From contig NZ_JNIY01000003.1 in the NCBI RefSeq assembly GCF_000701465.1, positions 806,001-870,000 of the forward strand: a stretch of 64,000 nucleotides of DNA. The letters are read 5' to 3'. The position numbers and the translations under genes were made by a program. The notes below the pieces were generated by a model. It did not search any database, was not told the DNA's origin, and worked only from the letters and a program-made list of their open reading frames with translations. Of this stretch, positions 62,450 through 64,000 are shown piece after piece (the first letter of the stretch is position 1; each line of letters opens with the position of its first letter). Origin of the DNA: Paraoerskovia marina DSM 21750 (lineage in GTDB: Bacteria; Actinomycetota; Actinomycetes; Actinomycetales; Cellulomonadaceae).

Positions 62450-63604
62450 GTGAGAACACCTCAGCAACCGACCGACAAGCCGGAGCCGTGGGCGGCGGAC
62501 GGGCATCTCGACGAGCTCGACGAGGAGTACGTCGAGGAGGCGACCGCGCGGTCGACGACCCTCGGGATCAGTCTTCTGGTCACCGTCGCGCTGCTCGTCG
62601 GCATCGTCTTCATCCCCGCGCCGTACGTCGTCCGGTCCCCGGGGCCGACGGAGGACACCCTGGGTGAGGAGGGCGGCGTTCCCCTGATCGAGGTCTCCGG
62701 TGCGCAGAGGTACCCGGCGTCGGGCGAGCTGCGGCTGACCACCGTCTCGGTGTCGGGCGGTCCGGGATACCCCGCGGACGCGCTGCAGGTGCTGGGCGGC
62801 TGGATCGACCCGAAGCGCTCGGTCTACCCCGTGGAGGCGATCTTCCCCGAGGACCAGACCGCCGAGGAGGTCGAGGAGCAGAACACGGCCGACATGGTCT
62901 CGTCGCAGGAGAACGCGACGGTGGCCGCGCTGACCGAGGTCGGGTACACCGTGCCGGCGACCATGACGGTCGTCGACGCGATCCCGGGCACGGGGGCCGA
63001 CGGCGTCCTGGAGCCGGACGACGTCCTCGTGTCCTTCGAGGGGACCGAGCTCGAGACGTACCAGGAGCTGATCGAGGGCATCGAGGGGACCGAGGCCGGG
63101 ACGGAGGTGGTGCTCGGTGTCGAGCGCGACGGCGAGCCGCTCGACGTCACGGTGCCCACGACGGACGTGGACGGTCGCACGATCCTCGGTGTCTACCTCG
63201 ACCCGGTCTTCGACATGCCTGTCGACGTGTCGATCCAGATCGACGACATCGGCGGGCCGAGCGCGGGGACGATGTTCGCGCTGGGGATCATCGACGTGCT
63301 CACGCCCGAGGACGAGGCCGGCGGGAAGGTCATCGCCGGGACGGGCACCATGAGCGTCGACGGGCTCGTCGGGCCGATCGGCGGCATCCAGCAGAAGCTC
63401 TACGGCGCCCAGCGTGACGGCGCGACGTGGTTCCTGGCCCCGGAGACGAACTGCGACGAGGTCGTCGGCAACGTCCCCGACGGTCTGCAGGTCACGGCGG
63501 TCGGGACGCTCGAGCAGGCGCTCGACGCGGTGACGGCCATCGGGTCCGGCACGACGGAGGATCTTCCGACGTGCGCCGACGCCCTCGAGGACCTGCAGTC
63601 GTGA
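62450..63604 (+). CDS. PDZ and Lon-type (S16) membrane protease
   Basis: A 384-residue membrane-anchored protease (Rv3194c-like). A charged cytoplasmic head precedes one helix (TLGISLLVTVALLVGIVFI). A PDZ domain follows (AIPGTGADGVLEPDDVLVSFEGTEL, about residues 175-245). The C-terminal S16 domain carries the catalytic pair: Ser in IGGPSAGTMFALG and Lys in GGIQQKLYGA. GTG start at 62450. The family processes or degrades exported proteins; substrates unknown. The neighbouring DUF2342 gene is divergent. Confidence 0.93.
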   Translation: MRTPQQPTDKPEPWAADGHLDELDEEYVEEATARSTTLGISLLVTVALLVGIVFIPAPYVVRSPGPTEDTLGEEGGVPLIEVSGAQRYPASGELRLTTVSVSGGPGYPADALQVLGGWIDPKRSVYPVEAIFPEDQTAEEVEEQNTADMVSSQENATVAALTEVGYTVPATMTVVDAIPGTGADGVLEPDDVLVSFEGTELETYQELIEGIEGTEAGTEVVLGVERDGEPLDVTVPTTDVDGRTILGVYLDPVFDMPVDVSIQIDDIGGPSAGTMFALGIIDVLTPEDEAGGKVIAGTGTMSVDGLVGPIGGIQQKLYGAQRDGATWFLAPETNCDEVVGNVPDGLQVTAVGTLEQALDAVTAIGSGTTEDLPTCADALEDLQS

Positions 63605-63620
63605 CCGACGGCGTCGGCGC

Positions 63621-64000
63621 CTAGTTCTCGAGCGTGCTCGCCAGGGCCTCGACGAGGCCCGGGACGAGGGTCGGCCCGAACGAGACCTGTGCGTCGTCGT
63701 CGTTCGCCCGTGAGCGCAGGGCGCACCACGTCGACCCGTCACGCAGCGCCCCGGCGCCGATGCGTACGTCCTCCCGGGCCGGGTGGTCGCGCAGGTAGGC
63801 CAGTGCGGCCTCGGGATCCTCGGGAACGTCCTGCTCGGCCTCGGGCGGGAGCACGATCCGCTCGACGACGAGCGCGGCGCCGGCGACCGTGGGCGGCCAC
63901 GCGACGCGGGCGAGCAGGCCCTCGAGGTCGTCGGCCTCGCCGACGCCGTCCTGCTCGATGGACGTCAGGTGGTGCGGGTCGACGCGCGCCGCCTCGACCA
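63621..64000 (-). CDS. PPA1309-family protein (truncated by window edge)
   Basis: The C-terminal 126 codons of a minus-strand gene that enters from the right edge. Visible sequence includes TSIEQDGVGEADDLEGLLARVAW, AGAALVVERIVLPPEAE, DVRIGAGALRDGSTWCALR and a C-terminal LVPGLVEALASTLEN, matching the actinobacterial PPA1309 family of unknown function. It ends 16 bp from the convergent PDZ protease gene. Confidence 0.82.
   Translation of the reverse strand, partial: VEAARVDPHHLTSIEQDGVGEADDLEGLLARVAWPPTVAGAALVVERIVLPPEAEQDVPEDPEAALAYLRDHPAREDVRIGAGALRDGSTWCALRSRANDDDAQVSFGPTLVPGLVEALASTLEN

Overview
The window is high-GC, gene-dense chromosomal DNA from an actinobacterium. GTG starts are frequent and leaderless-looking promoters recur. 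WhiB7, AdnAB, mycoredoxin, DUF3107, DUF3152 and PerM/DUF6350 proteins are all present. The carbohydrate genes (a secreted amylopullulanase, three sugar-transport modules, a galactose operon) suggest a Micrococcales saprophyte of the Cellulomonas/Oerskovia/Promicromonospora type. That placement is inference. No tRNA, rRNA, CRISPR array, integrase or insertion sequence was found.

Layout. 1-2.9 kb: end of a sugar ABC transporter operon (binding protein, two permeases). 2.9-6.7 kb: PerM-like protein, purN and purH, with a ZTP riboswitch ahead of purH. 6.7-9.3 kb: ABC-2 exporter pair. 9.3-13.3 kb: ferredoxin-reductase-like flavoprotein, DUF3017 protein, aquaporin, malate dehydrogenase. 13.3-19.4 kb: a 1992-residue amylopullulanase behind a perfect 24-bp MalR-like operator. 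19.4-22.4 kb: purU, a GNAT protein, and an orphan membrane protein with a C-terminal HTH. 22.4-28.6 kb: ROK regulator plus a lone sugar ATPase, divergent from a ChvE-MmsA-MmsB type monosaccharide importer. 28.6-32.1 kb: a second ZTP riboswitch, glyA, folD, then xthA. 32.1-35.4 kb: deoR-galT-galK, each junction an ATGA overlap. 35.4-39.7 kb: mrp, DUF1003, a soluble MgtE/CBS protein and a GSP17M-like membrane protein. 39.7-46.7 kb: Xaa-Pro aminopeptidase, PHP phosphoesterase, DEAD-box helicase, ferritin-like protein, DUF3107, TetR, DUF3152. 46.7-64 kb: adnA-adnB, phosphotransferase, nudC, mycoredoxin, uvrD2, AhpD-like protein, whiB7 with an attenuator leader, ThiF-like protein, YgjP-like protease, DUF2342 protein, PDZ/Lon-like protease and a partial PPA1309-family gene. 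From memory, the last two blocks run broadly parallel to Mycobacterium tuberculosis Rv3194c-Rv3211, and the mrp block to Rv1229c-Rv1233c.

How the genes fit together. Four one-carbon/purine genes (purN, purH, glyA, folD) sit by the two ZTP riboswitches, and purU adds formate release from 10-formyl-THF, so much of the formyl-folate economy is encoded here. The amylopullulanase would release maltodextrins outside the cell, and the importers and Leloir enzymes would feed the resulting sugars inward. The 46-58 kb block is devoted to DNA-break processing (AdnAB, UvrD2), redox repair (mycoredoxin), nucleotide hygiene (NudC) and ribosome-antibiotic stress (WhiB7).

The signals most worth following are the whiB7 leader (40-codon uORF, hairpin, AT-rich activator site), the paired ZTP riboswitches of unequal size, the pulA operator, the orphan membrane-HTH protein, the degenerate AdnA motor, the YcaO-less ThiF-like protein beside whiB7, and a tandem repeat array inside the GSP17M-like gene.
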